From Suttonella indologenes (GTDB taxonomy: Bacteria; Pseudomonadota; Gammaproteobacteria; Cardiobacteriales; Cardiobacteriaceae): a DNA stretch of 64,000 nucleotides. The stretch is taken from contig NZ_UHIA01000004.1 in the NCBI RefSeq assembly GCF_900460215.1, positions 628,001-692,000 of the forward strand, read 5' to 3'. This document shows, piece by piece, positions 9,325 through 16,855 of this stretch. The notes beneath the pieces were generated by a model. It did no database searches. It saw only the letters and a program-made list of their open reading frames with translations, and had not been told where the DNA came from. The position numbers and the translations under genes were made by a program. Positions within the stretch are counted from its first letter, which is position 1; every line of letters begins with the position of its first letter.

Positions 9325-10040
9325 TGACGGAATTATCCGCCGTTCCTGCGCATGTTGCCGTCATTATGGACGGCAACGGACGTTGGGCAAAGCAAAGAAT
9401 GCAGCCACGCAGCTTCGGGCATCGCGCAGGGCGCAAGAGCGTCGATAAGATTGTTGCCGCCGCCGTGCAGGCAGGGATCGACACGCTGACCTTATTTGCT
9501 TTTAGCACCGAGAATTGGAATCGTCCGGCGGCGGAAGTCGAGCTGATTATGGACGTGATTCGGCGCAGCATCGCCGAAGAGTCGCAGCGCCTGAAAGCGC
9601 AAAATATCCGCATGCGGATTTTAGGCTCAAGAGAGCGATTGAGCGAAGAGATGTGCCGCCAATTTGACGCAGCGGAGTCATTGACGGCGGATTGTACGGG
9701 CATGCAGTTGATTTTTGCCCTGAATTACAGCGGGCAATGGGAAATTTTGCAAACCTGCCGCAATTTATTGGCGCAGGCGCAAGCCGGCGGACTATCGGAA
9801 GAATTGTCGCTGCAAGATTTTGAGGCGGCACGCCCGATAGCGGATTTGCCGCCGGTGGATTTGCTGATTCGTAGCAGCGGCGAGATGCGGATTAGCAATT
9901 TTTTACTATGGGAATTGGCATATGCGGAGTTGTATTTCACAGAAACCCTATGGCCGGATTTCGACGAACAGGAATTTCAACGCGCTTTAGCCGCTTATGC
10001 GCAACGCGATCGCCGTTTCGGCGCATTATGTACGACTTAA
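9324..10040 (+). CDS. uppS: Undecaprenyl diphosphate synthase
   Basis: A 238-residue cis-prenyltransferase that makes the C55 lipid carrier for peptidoglycan and O-polysaccharide. VAVIMDGNGRWAKQR contains the catalytic Asp and diphosphate-binding residues. FAFSTENWNRP and the C-terminal LLIRSSGEMRISNFLLWELAY are family signatures. It overlaps frr by one base and is followed by cdsA. No dxr gene is present on either side, unlike E. coli, where dxr lies between frr and uppS. Confidence 0.96.
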   Translation: MTELSAVPAHVAVIMDGNGRWAKQRMQPRSFGHRAGRKSVDKIVAAAVQAGIDTLTLFAFSTENWNRPAAEVELIMDVIRRSIAEESQRLKAQNIRMRILGSRERLSEEMCRQFDAAESLTADCTGMQLIFALNYSGQWEILQTCRNLLAQAQAGGLSEELSLQDFEAARPIADLPPVDLLIRSSGEMRISNFLLWELAYAELYFTETLWPDFDEQEFQRALAAYAQRDRRFGALCTT

Positions 10041-10050
10041 AGGATGATTT

Positions 10051-10884
10051 ATGAAACAGCGTATTATCTCTGCCCTTATCGCCATACCGCTGTTTATTAG
10101 CATGCTGTTGCTCGCGCCTGTCGGGCTGTTTAAATTGTTTTGGCTGGCGACCTTGGGTCTGACGGCGTATGAGGTGGGCAAAATGTTTGATTTCGCCCTG
10201 CGTCCGAGCAATTTGTGGATGTATGTAGGCTTGAACGGTTTATTAAGCGCCGCCTTATTGTTCTTTTTTCCGCTGACTGCGGCGGCGACGGGGATTTTAT
10301 ATATCGGCGCCTTGTTGTGGCTGTTGGCGGTTCCCTATGTATTGAAAACCTACCGTTTTCAAGTCTTGTCCAAAGGGCGCGACCGTTATTTCGCGCTGCT
10401 ATGCCTTATTTTTCATTTGGCTTTTGCGGTGGCAGTCATGCGGGTCTATCAGGCGGTAGCAGGTATCGGACTCTTAACTTTATTGGTCTTGATTTGGGCA
10501 AGCGATGCGGGGGCTTATTTTATCGGCAGACAGATTGGCAAAACGCCGTTTTCGCCGCAAATCAGCCCGAATAAAACCTGGGAAGGCTTTGTCGGCGGCT
10601 TGCTTTTAGCCGCATTATGCACGCTTTTGTGGCTGTTTTGCTTTTCCGATCACCCTTTATTACAGAGTTTTTCGGCAAAAATACTCTTCTTTGTTTCGAG
10701 CCTTGCGGCATTGGTCTATGCCGCTTTGGGCGATTTGTATGAAAGTTTATTAAAACGTCGCGCCGGAGTAAAAGATAGCGGGCGCATCATGCCGGGACAT
10801 GGCGGCGTTTACGACCGCATCGATAGTTGGCTGCCCGCCATCGTCATATGGGCGCTGACTTTCGAATGGCTGCGTATGATTTAA
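10051..10884 (+). CDS. cdsA: Phosphatidate cytidylyltransferase
   Basis: A 277-residue polytopic inner-membrane enzyme that converts phosphatidic acid and CTP to CDP-diacylglycerol, the precursor of phospholipids. The signature SDAGAYFIGRQIGKTPF, SPNKTWEG and the C-terminal KRRAGVKDSGRIMPGHGGVYDRIDS are complete. Several hydrophobic helices fill the N-terminal two thirds. AAAGGATG lies just before the ATG. It is in the uppS-cdsA-rseP unit. Confidence 0.95.
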   Translation: MKQRIISALIAIPLFISMLLLAPVGLFKLFWLATLGLTAYEVGKMFDFALRPSNLWMYVGLNGLLSAALLFFFPLTAAATGILYIGALLWLLAVPYVLKTYRFQVLSKGRDRYFALLCLIFHLAFAVAVMRVYQAVAGIGLLTLLVLIWASDAGAYFIGRQIGKTPFSPQISPNKTWEGFVGGLLLAALCTLLWLFCFSDHPLLQSFSAKILFFVSSLAALVYAALGDLYESLLKRRAGVKDSGRIMPGHGGVYDRIDSWLPAIVIWALTFEWLRMI

Positions 10885-10900
10885 CTCATTGGGATAAATA

Positions 10901-12307
10901 ATGATTTGGGGAATTTTAGGATTTTTGATTACCATCGGCGTATTGGTCACGATTCACGAATGGGGACATTTTGCGGTAGCGCGCTTTTTCGGCGTTAAAA
11001 TTCTGCGTTTTTCTTTGGGTTTTGGCAAACCGATTTTAAGTTGGACGGGTAAAAAAGACGGCACGCAATATACGCTAGCGCCGATTCCTCTAGGCGGATT
11101 CGTGCAAATGTACGGCGAAAAAGATGGCGAAGAGATTCCCGCAGAAGATAAGGCGCGGACCTTTTTCGGCCGTCCGGCATGGCAGCGGTTTTTGATTGCC
11201 TTTGCCGGTCCGGCGGTTAATCTGTTGTTTGCCATTTTGGCTTTTGCGCTCTTGTTTATGCTGGGTGTGAAAGGAATTTCGCCGACGGTATTGCACGTTG
11301 CGCCGCAGAGTTTGGCAGCTAATGCCGGCTTGGCAGTAGGCGATGTGATTACGAAAATTGACGGGCGGACGGTTAAATTGGCCACCGACGCCCATGTGGC
11401 ATTGGCGACCGCCGATCGCGGCGTGATAGAGGTGCAATATCAGCGCGACGGACAGCAAGGAGCGGTGCAATTGGATTTATCGGCGCTGAAAGCGGGCGAT
11501 GAGCTGAATATGGCACCCGTTTTGGGCATGTATTTGGCTGATGAATGGTGGCCGGCGAAAGTGGGTGCGGTGCTGACGGAAAAAGATCGCGCTGCTTACC
11601 GTCTGCATGAAGGCAGTACTTTTGCCGCCGCACAAATGGGTTTGCAGGCCGGCGATCAGATTTTGGCGATTAACGGCGAAGCCTTGCAGGAACATGACGG
11701 CGCTTTCCGCATCTCGGATAAACTGTTTGCGATGAAACCGCAGGATACGGTTACCCTGCATATTCTGCGCGACGGGCAGGAATTCAGCATAAGCGGACAG
11801 TTGGGGCGGCAAATCGTCGAGGACAAAACTTATCCTTTCTTAGGCGTGGCATGGATGCGGATGCCTAACCGCGATTTCTTCGCCCGATATGAAATTGTGG
11901 AGCGCTATTCTCCCCTGACGTCATTGGGCAAAGGCGTGGAAAAAACAGTTGGCTATGTACGCATGACTTTTGCCATGTTCGGACGCCTGATTCAGCGTCA
12001 AATCTCTTTTGACAATATGGGCGGCCCGATTACTATCGGCGATGCGGCGGGTAAAACCTTAAAAATCGGTTGGGAAGAATTTTTGAATTTCCTCGGCATT
12101 GTGAGCCTGTCTTTGGCGGCAATCAATTTATTGCCGATTCCGATGTTAGACGGCGGGCATATGGTCTTTACTGCACTGGAAACCATTCGCGGTAAAGGTT
12201 TGTCGGAAAAAACCATGACTTGGTGCTATCGGATCGGTACAAGCCTTGTGTTGAGTTTTATGGCCTTGGTCTTACTCAACGACCTGTGGCGCTATGTTAT
12301 CCGCTAA
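10901..12307 (+). CDS. rseP: Site-2 intramembrane zinc metalloprotease RseP
   Basis: A 468-residue inner-membrane protease that performs the second cut of anti-sigma factors such as RseA and clears signal peptides. The zinc motif HEWGH is in the first helix (about residues 22-26). Two PDZ regions follow (near LAANAGLAVGDVITKIDG and AAQMGLQAGDQILAINGE), and the third zinc ligand lies in INLLPIPMLDGGH. AGRxFGxG-like FSLGFGKP is present. It follows cdsA by 16 bases. The usual downstream bamA is absent; the next gene is convergent. Confidence 0.95.
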   Translation: MIWGILGFLITIGVLVTIHEWGHFAVARFFGVKILRFSLGFGKPILSWTGKKDGTQYTLAPIPLGGFVQMYGEKDGEEIPAEDKARTFFGRPAWQRFLIAFAGPAVNLLFAILAFALLFMLGVKGISPTVLHVAPQSLAANAGLAVGDVITKIDGRTVKLATDAHVALATADRGVIEVQYQRDGQQGAVQLDLSALKAGDELNMAPVLGMYLADEWWPAKVGAVLTEKDRAAYRLHEGSTFAAAQMGLQAGDQILAINGEALQEHDGAFRISDKLFAMKPQDTVTLHILRDGQEFSISGQLGRQIVEDKTYPFLGVAWMRMPNRDFFARYEIVERYSPLTSLGKGVEKTVGYVRMTFAMFGRLIQRQISFDNMGGPITIGDAAGKTLKIGWEEFLNFLGIVSLSLAAINLLPIPMLDGGHMVFTALETIRGKGLSEKTMTWCYRIGTSLVLSFMALVLLNDLWRYVIR

Positions 12308-12799
12308 TCAGCGGTGATATTCCGCATAAATCATCAGCACTCCCAGACGGCAATGTTCTTCTATATCGGTTAATTGGCGAGCATTGTCTTCATTATCTTC
12401 CAAGGTGGTATCTAATTCGGCAATTTCGCGCAGTTCCGCAATGAATTGTCCGATGCTTTCGTCTTTGATTTCTAATTTGCCCTGTTCCTGCATGAATTGA
12501 TAAGCCAGCAAAAATCCCTGGCACCAATTCACGAGGCTTTCGGCGCGCAAGAACAGCGGCTCTTCGTCGCTGAGCAAGAGTTGATAAGTCAGGGAATTGT
12601 CTTGCAAACTGCTGTCGCAATGTGCCAGCAATTCCTCGCTTAACTGCTGCGCATCGGCTTCTGCCAGCAGGTTGGGAGCGAGGGCGGCTTGATTGAAGGC
12701 GGAAAATGCACTGAGTATGCCGTGCAGTTCTGCGCCGTCAAACCACCAGCCTTCTTGAGCGATTAAAGCGGCGAGAGCAGCATAATTTAGTGTGGGCAT
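12308..12799 (-). CDS. ygfB: YgfB/UPF0149 family protein
   Basis: A 163-residue acidic helical protein of the UPF0149 (YecA/YgfB) family. Family features are GAELHGILSAF near the N-terminus, the middle LFLRAESLVNWCQGFLLAY and the C-terminal DIEEHCRLGVLMIYAE. The molecular function is not established from sequence. Its stop abuts the rseP stop on the other strand. It is divergent from the coiled-coil/zapA pair, which matches the ygfB-zapA arrangement of E. coli. Confidence 0.8.
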   Translation of the reverse strand: MPTLNYAALAALIAQEGWWFDGAELHGILSAFSAFNQAALAPNLLAEADAQQLSEELLAHCDSSLQDNSLTYQLLLSDEEPLFLRAESLVNWCQGFLLAYQFMQEQGKLEIKDESIGQFIAELREIAELDTTLEDNEDNARQLTDIEEHCRLGVLMIYAEYHR

Positions 12800-12900
12800 T
12801 ATGTGTCCTTATGTGAAAAAAATGGTAGTATAAGCGAAGTTTCGGCTGCGGTAGCGGTTTAAATCAAATTATGGTGATTAATCATATGATTTTAAATATA

Positions 12901-12922
12901 AAAAGTCTGACGTCGGGCTTTT
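12901..12922. promoter_or_regulatory. Perfect G-U containing hairpin in the ygfB/zapA divergent region
   Basis: AAAAGTCTGA and TCGGGCTTTT can pair over ten positions as plus-strand RNA when G-U pairs are counted, around a CG centre. On the minus strand it is followed by a T-rich run (TTTTTATATTT), as in a terminator. It lies in the 180-base gap and might insulate the divergent genes. No function is proven. Confidence 0.3.
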
Positions 12923-12979
12923 GGGATTTAAAAAGCATGAGCAGCGGAGTGTTAAAGACGAAAAACAGGATTAAATGCG

Positions 12980-13399
12980 ATGTCAGTTGAACGATTGCCA
13001 ATTGATGAATTAAAAAGAATTGAAAAACAAGCCAGCAATGTATTAAAGCGATGGCGAAAATTGCAAAAAGATTTTGCCGATTTGCAAAATCAACATGCCA
13101 AATTGCAAGAGGAATTCCGCTTAACCGTGGATAAGAATGCAGAAGTGCTTGCCGCACAGGGCGATTCGCATCGCGAATCTTTAAATGTGTTGGAGCAGCA
13201 ATGGAATACGCGCTATGAACGAGATGTCGCCGCGCTGAATCAGCAGTTGCAGGAATTGCAACAAAAACATGATATTACTTTTCAGCAACAGCAGGCGGAA
13301 AATCAATTGCGCTTTGATGCGCTGCATCAGGAATTAAAACAAGAAAGAAATGTCAAAGCCGCTTTGATTGCGCGCGTAAGAGGGGTGGATCATGAGTAA
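12980..13399 (+). CDS. Coiled-coil protein upstream of zapA
   Basis: A 139-residue, almost wholly helical and charged protein with long heptad stretches (LPIDELKRIEKQASNVLKRW and later QQLQELQQKHDITFQQQQ). No catalytic motif or membrane segment is visible. It overlaps zapA by 8 bases, so the two are translationally coupled. Many gammaproteobacteria carry a small coiled-coil gene next to zapA, so a divisome-associated (ZapB-like) role is a reasonable guess, but I recognise no specific family. The ATG follows CAGGA at a rather long distance. Confidence 0.65.
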   Translation: MSVERLPIDELKRIEKQASNVLKRWRKLQKDFADLQNQHAKLQEEFRLTVDKNAEVLAAQGDSHRESLNVLEQQWNTRYERDVAALNQQLQELQQKHDITFQQQQAENQLRFDALHQELKQERNVKAALIARVRGVDHE

Positions 13400-13706
13400 G
13401 CAGAAAATAAAAGTCAATTTGCAAGTCTTGGAAAGCGAATATCAATTGATGTGTGAAGCACATGAGCGCAATGCCTTGATTGAAGCGGCGGATAATTTGA
13501 ATATGCAATTAACGGAAATGCGCCGCAATAATCCGCGCGTGCCCATCGATCGTTTGGTGATGATGGGGGCGATTCAAATGGCTTTTGATTTGCAGCAGGA
13601 AAGAGAAACTCTGACTAAGGAAGTCCGTATTGTTAACGAGTCGGCAAAGCGCTTGGCAGATGCGCTTGATGCGGCGCTTGCAGAGGCTAATACGCAGGAA
13701 TCCTGA
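13392..13706 (+). CDS. zapA: Cell division protein ZapA-like
   Basis: A 104-residue protein matching ZapA, which cross-links FtsZ filaments at mid-cell. The diagnostic stretch is RNALIEAADNLNMQLTEM, followed by PIDRLVMMGAIQMAFDLQQE and a C-terminal coiled coil. The N-terminus KIKVNLQVLESEYQLMC corresponds to the beta-hairpin globular head. Coupling with the preceding coiled-coil gene and the divergent ygfB support the assignment. No recognisable 6S RNA follows, although it does in E. coli. Confidence 0.75.
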   Translation: MSKQKIKVNLQVLESEYQLMCEAHERNALIEAADNLNMQLTEMRRNNPRVPIDRLVMMGAIQMAFDLQQERETLTKEVRIVNESAKRLADALDAALAEANTQES

Positions 13707-13727
13707 GCGTCATTGCTGGTAAAATAC

Positions 13728-13760
13728 AAGGCTCTTGGCGTTGATGCTGCTAAGAGCCTT
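13728..13760. terminator. Hairpin between convergent zapA and esterase genes
   Basis: AAGGCTCTT and AAGAGCCTT form a perfect nine-base stem with a 15-base loop. It lies between two convergent stops and has short T-rich flanks on both sides, consistent with a weak bidirectional terminator. Confidence 0.45.
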
Positions 13761-13787
13761 AAATTATGCGTCGGATACGGCTGTGTT

Positions 13788-14432
13788 TTACAAGCCCTGC
13801 GCTTTAAGCCATTGCGCCATATCGCTAATTTGCGGCGCTATGATTTCATGGCCCATGTCATAGCTTTTCCACACCGGCGCATAAGCTTTAGATTTTAAGG
13901 TTTCATGAGCCTTTTCTCCCAATTGGTAATTCACTATGGGGTCATGATGTCCGTGCATTTGCAGAATTGCCGGTGCGGCATCGCCGGCGACAGGTAATTC
14001 TTGCGCTTGGACAAGGTATGTAGAGAGGGCTAAAATGCCGCCGCAGAGAACCCGCGTGCCAAGATGCAGGGCAATCACGCCGCCTTGTGAAAAGCCTGCG
14101 AAATAAATTTGTCGAGCAGGAATGCCGGCGTCAATTTGGCTTTGATAAATTGCACGGATTTGAGCGGCGCTTTGCTCGATGCCTGCGGTATCTGCATCGC
14201 GCAAAGTAAAATCGACGATATCGTACCAACCGGGCATATACATACCGTTATTGACGGTAATCGCGCGCGAGGGGGCTTGCGGGAAAATGATTTTCGTACT
14301 GTTTTGTAAGGACAAATAAGGCAGAATGGGTAGAAAATCATCGGCTGTCGCACCCAGTCCGTGTAGCCAAATGATGCAGTGCGTCGCGTTTTTATCTGCG
14401 CCGCGTATGATTTGTGTGAGTGCTTGTGTCAT
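13788..14432 (-). CDS. Alpha/beta-hydrolase carboxylesterase (acyl-protein thioesterase-like)
   Basis: A 214-residue soluble serine esterase of the phospholipase/carboxylesterase family. IIWLHGLGATADDFLP forms the oxyanion region, FAGFSQGGVIAL carries the nucleophilic serine, and the C-terminal Asp (HDPIV) and His (MGHEI) complete the triad. Length and the PQAPSRAITVNNGMYMPGWYD block match bacterial carboxylesterase-2/EstB proteins. The physiological substrate is unknown. It is divergent from lptM-lysA, with about 27 bases between starts. Confidence 0.85.
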   Translation of the reverse strand: MTQALTQIIRGADKNATHCIIWLHGLGATADDFLPILPYLSLQNSTKIIFPQAPSRAITVNNGMYMPGWYDIVDFTLRDADTAGIEQSAAQIRAIYQSQIDAGIPARQIYFAGFSQGGVIALHLGTRVLCGGILALSTYLVQAQELPVAGDAAPAILQMHGHHDPIVNYQLGEKAHETLKSKAYAPVWKSYDMGHEIIAPQISDMAQWLKAQGL

Positions 14433-14459
14433 AATTTTCCTTTTTTAGCGAGAGAGTTA

Positions 14460-14594
14460 ATGAAAGTAAGTATTGTAGTGTTGGCGCTGCTTCTCAGCGC
14501 CTGTGGTCAGAAAGGTCCATTATACTTAGCCGAGCCTGAAACGCTAAGCGCCAATCCGCCTGCGCAAGAAGCACAGGAGAATATTAATGAGTAA
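14460..14594 (+). CDS. lptM: LptM (YifL) small lipoprotein
   Basis: A 44-residue lipoprotein precursor. The signal peptide ends in LLLSAC, and the mature part begins CGQKGPLYL, the hallmark of LptM/YifL, which assists assembly of the LptD LPS translocon in the outer membrane. The ATG follows GCGAGAG. The gene overlaps lysA by 8 bases, the usual neighbour of lptM in gammaproteobacteria and Neisseriaceae. Confidence 0.85.
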   Translation: MKVSIVVLALLLSACGQKGPLYLAEPETLSANPPAQEAQENINE

Positions 14595-15840
14595 GGCCGC
14601 TTATTGGGCATGGCTGGACGGCGCAAAGGTGCAGGGCATCGCTTTACATGATTTGGTCGAACAATACGGTTCGCCGCTCTATGTGTATGACGGCAATGAG
14701 ATTCGTGCCCGTTTGCTTGCTTATCAGCAAGCGGCGCTTCAAGCGAAAATCCATTATGCGGTTAAGGCCAATAGCAATTTGAGTTTGTTGGCCAAAATGG
14801 CGCAATGGGGCGCCGGTTTCGATATTGTGTCATTGGGCGAATTGCGGCGGGTACAAATGGCAGGCGGTAAGGCGGCGGATATTGTTTTTTCCGGTGTGGG
14901 AAAAACGCAAGAAGAGTTGCGCTATGCTTTAGCCGCGGAAATCGGCTGTTTTAATGTGGAATCCGAAGCGGAATTATGGCAATTGGCAGATGTGGCTAAG
15001 CAGATGGAGAAAAGAGCGAAAATCGCTTTGCGCGTCAATCCGAATGTCGATGCCAAAACGCATCCTTATATTTCAACAGGCATGAAAGATAATAAATTCG
15101 GCATTGCCATCGAAAATGCCGAGCGGCTTTATCAAGCGGCGGCGCAATGCAGCGATTTGGAAATTATCGGTCTGGGCTGTCATATCGGTTCGCAGATTAC
15201 GCAATTATCGCCTTTTCGGGAAGCTGTAGAAAGCATTAAATCATTAGCAGAGCGTTTGCGCGCGCAGGGGATCGCCATTTCTCATATTGATATGGGTGGC
15301 GGTTTGGGCATTCAAATGCAGACCGGGCAAGAAGTGCCTGCGCCGCAGGATTTGCTTGCCTTATATAGCGAGGTTTTGGCAAACAGCGACTATGCCCTGC
15401 ATTTGCAGCCGGGGCGCTCATTGGTCGGCAATCAGGGAATATTGCTCAGTCGGGTGCTGAGCGTCAAGCAGCAATCAGAAAAGCAATTTGTCATTATCGA
15501 TGCCGCCATGAACGATTACATGCGTCCTGCTCTATATCAAGCACAGCCGCCTGTGCGCAATCTTGATCGCATGGAAGGCGAACAGGAGAGCGATATTGTC
15601 GGACCTGTTTGCGAAACAGGCGATACGCTGCGAAAAGCCGTGTCTATCGCCGCCCAAGCGGGCGATTTAATCGCCATTGCCGGGGTAGGCGCTTATGGTA
15701 TGTCGATGGCTAGCCGTTACAACAGCCGTTTGCAGGCAGCGGAAGTATGGATTGAAGACGGCACCGCCGACTTAATTCGTCGCCGTGATTCTTATGAACA
15801 GCTATGGGAAAATGAAATTGGTACGAGCTTTATCGAATAG
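14587..15840 (+). CDS. lysA: Diaminopimelate decarboxylase
   Basis: A 417-residue fold-III PLP enzyme that converts meso-DAP to lysine. HYAVKANSN holds the PLP lysine, GLGCHIGSQ and DMGGGLGI bind the phosphate, and EPGRSLV-type sequence appears as LQPGRSLVGN. The catalytic cysteine segment GPVCETGD and the terminal AYGMSMASRYNSR are present. The TAG stop coincides with the insertion point of the IS5-type element, whose first base supplies the G. dapF, often the next gene, is absent. Confidence 0.96.
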   Translation: MSKAAYWAWLDGAKVQGIALHDLVEQYGSPLYVYDGNEIRARLLAYQQAALQAKIHYAVKANSNLSLLAKMAQWGAGFDIVSLGELRRVQMAGGKAADIVFSGVGKTQEELRYALAAEIGCFNVESEAELWQLADVAKQMEKRAKIALRVNPNVDAKTHPYISTGMKDNKFGIAIENAERLYQAAAQCSDLEIIGLGCHIGSQITQLSPFREAVESIKSLAERLRAQGIAISHIDMGGGLGIQMQTGQEVPAPQDLLALYSEVLANSDYALHLQPGRSLVGNQGILLSRVLSVKQQSEKQFVIIDAAMNDYMRPALYQAQPPVRNLDRMEGEQESDIVGPVCETGDTLRKAVSIAAQAGDLIAIAGVGAYGMSMASRYNSRLQAAEVWIEDGTADLIRRRDSYEQLWENEIGTSFIE

Positions 15841-15853
15841 GGTCTGTTGACAA

Positions 15854-16712
15854 TCATCTTAAGGTCATAATGGTTGCAGCGAGGTAAATGTTTGCCGCAA
15901 AGGAGCTGTCTGTTTTCTCCGAAGGCATGGCTATCTTCTTAAACTCCTTTAAATCACAGAAAACATTTTCTAGCAAATGACGCCATTTGCACATATGCCG
16001 GTCATAAGCACGTTGCAGTTTTCGCTTGCTCGTCGGCGCAATCACCGCTTGGCAAGCTCCTTCGTTCAGTTCCTCTAACAAGCCAATCTGCATCAAAGGC
16101 TTTGTCTATAGTCGAAGAATTGAAAAAGTATTACGGCGTTGGCTCGCCTTGCCGTACTATCTGTACTGTCTGCGGCTTGCCGCCTTGTACTACTTTTCCA
16201 CTTCTCCGACTATACCAGTAAAGCATTAAACTCTTTGTTTTTAATTAGCGCTTCGACACCGACAATGTCGTGACGTTGTCCAGGTAATAGGGTGAATGAA
16301 ACCAAATTGCCCAATGCGTCGACCAAGGCCAAGATTTTGGTACTCATACCACCTTTGGATTTACCAATAGCCTGATTTGAAGTCCCCCTTTTGCACCTTG
16401 TCCGTGGCGGTGGACTTTAACAATGGCGCCGTCAATTATAGCGTATTCCATATCAGGATCTCCTCGCAGTGCTTCAAAGATTACGGCAAAGCGCTCAGCC
16501 TTGACCCATCTGCGATAGCGTTGGAACACGCTGTTCCACTTACCAAATTCTTCAGGCAAATCACGCCAGGGACTGCCTGTACGAATAATCCACAATACTG
16601 CTTCGATAAACAATCGGTTGTCTTTTGCGCTTCTTCCGGCATCTGTGACTTTATCGGCGCAAAGCGACTCTATCTTGGCCCATTGGGTATCACTTAGCAT
16701 TAATCTGTTCAT
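15854..16712 (-). pseudogene. IS5-family transposase, interrupted
   Basis: The N-terminal part (16712 down to about 16346) begins MNRLMLSDTQWAKIESLC and contains the DDE-family IIRTGSPWRDLP and AIIDGAIVKVHRHGQGAKGG. At a run of AAAA and five Gs (about 16380) a -1 shift leads into NQAIGKSKGGMSTKILALVD, as in two-frame IS427-type transposases that use programmed frameshifting. The frame runs to LLV, where the Correia-like element (16107-16214) interrupts it. Removing that element restores LLVDKAFDADW. A further one-base shift follows before the C-terminus (YDRHMCKWRHLLENVFCDLKEFKKIA). The second shift and the insertion inactivate it. Confidence 0.85.
16107..16214 (+). repeat. Correia-like miniature element, family B copy 1
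   Basis: 108 bp from TATAGTC to GACTATA, inserted at a TA in the transposase. The interior reads TACGGCGTTGGCTCGCC, then CCGTACTATCTGTACTGTC and a GCCGCCTTGTACTAC arm. The same sequence recurs at 36310-36418, 39755-39986 and 41681-41788. Confidence 0.9.
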
Positions 16713-16779
16713 ATCAATAGCATGCCATTAATTCAACGTATGTCAACAGCCCCTAGTCTGTCGTAAATGCGCTTTTTAC

Positions 16780-16808
16780 TTGCCACAACAGAGCAGTCTG
16801 CTTATAAT
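16780..16808 (+). promoter_or_regulatory. Promoter of fimV
   Basis: TTGCCA at 16780-16785 and TATAAT at 16803-16808 with a 17-base spacer form a strong sigma-70 promoter, about 45 bases before the fimV start. It lies just outside the IS end, so the insertion left it intact. Confidence 0.7.
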
Positions 16809-16855
16809 TTCGCGCATCATGCCTGCATGGTAGGATTTTTTTCTAAGGAGAGAAT

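Larger units (their letters stand above)
15840..16753 (-). mobile_element. IS5-family (IS427-type) insertion sequence, degenerate
   Basis: Ends are GGGTCTGTTGACA at 15840-15852 and TGTCAACAGCCCC at 16741-16753, inverted repeats with one mismatch, flanked by a TA duplication (15838-15839 and 16754-16755). Removing the nested 108-bp repeat leaves a little over 800 bp, normal for the group. The transposase is broken, so the copy is probably immobile. It separates lysA from fimV. Confidence 0.85.

Noticed and set aside
13707..13787. Possible 6S RNA after zapA
   Set aside because: The gap is only 81 bases, too short for a 6S RNA of about 180 nt, and contains just one hairpin.
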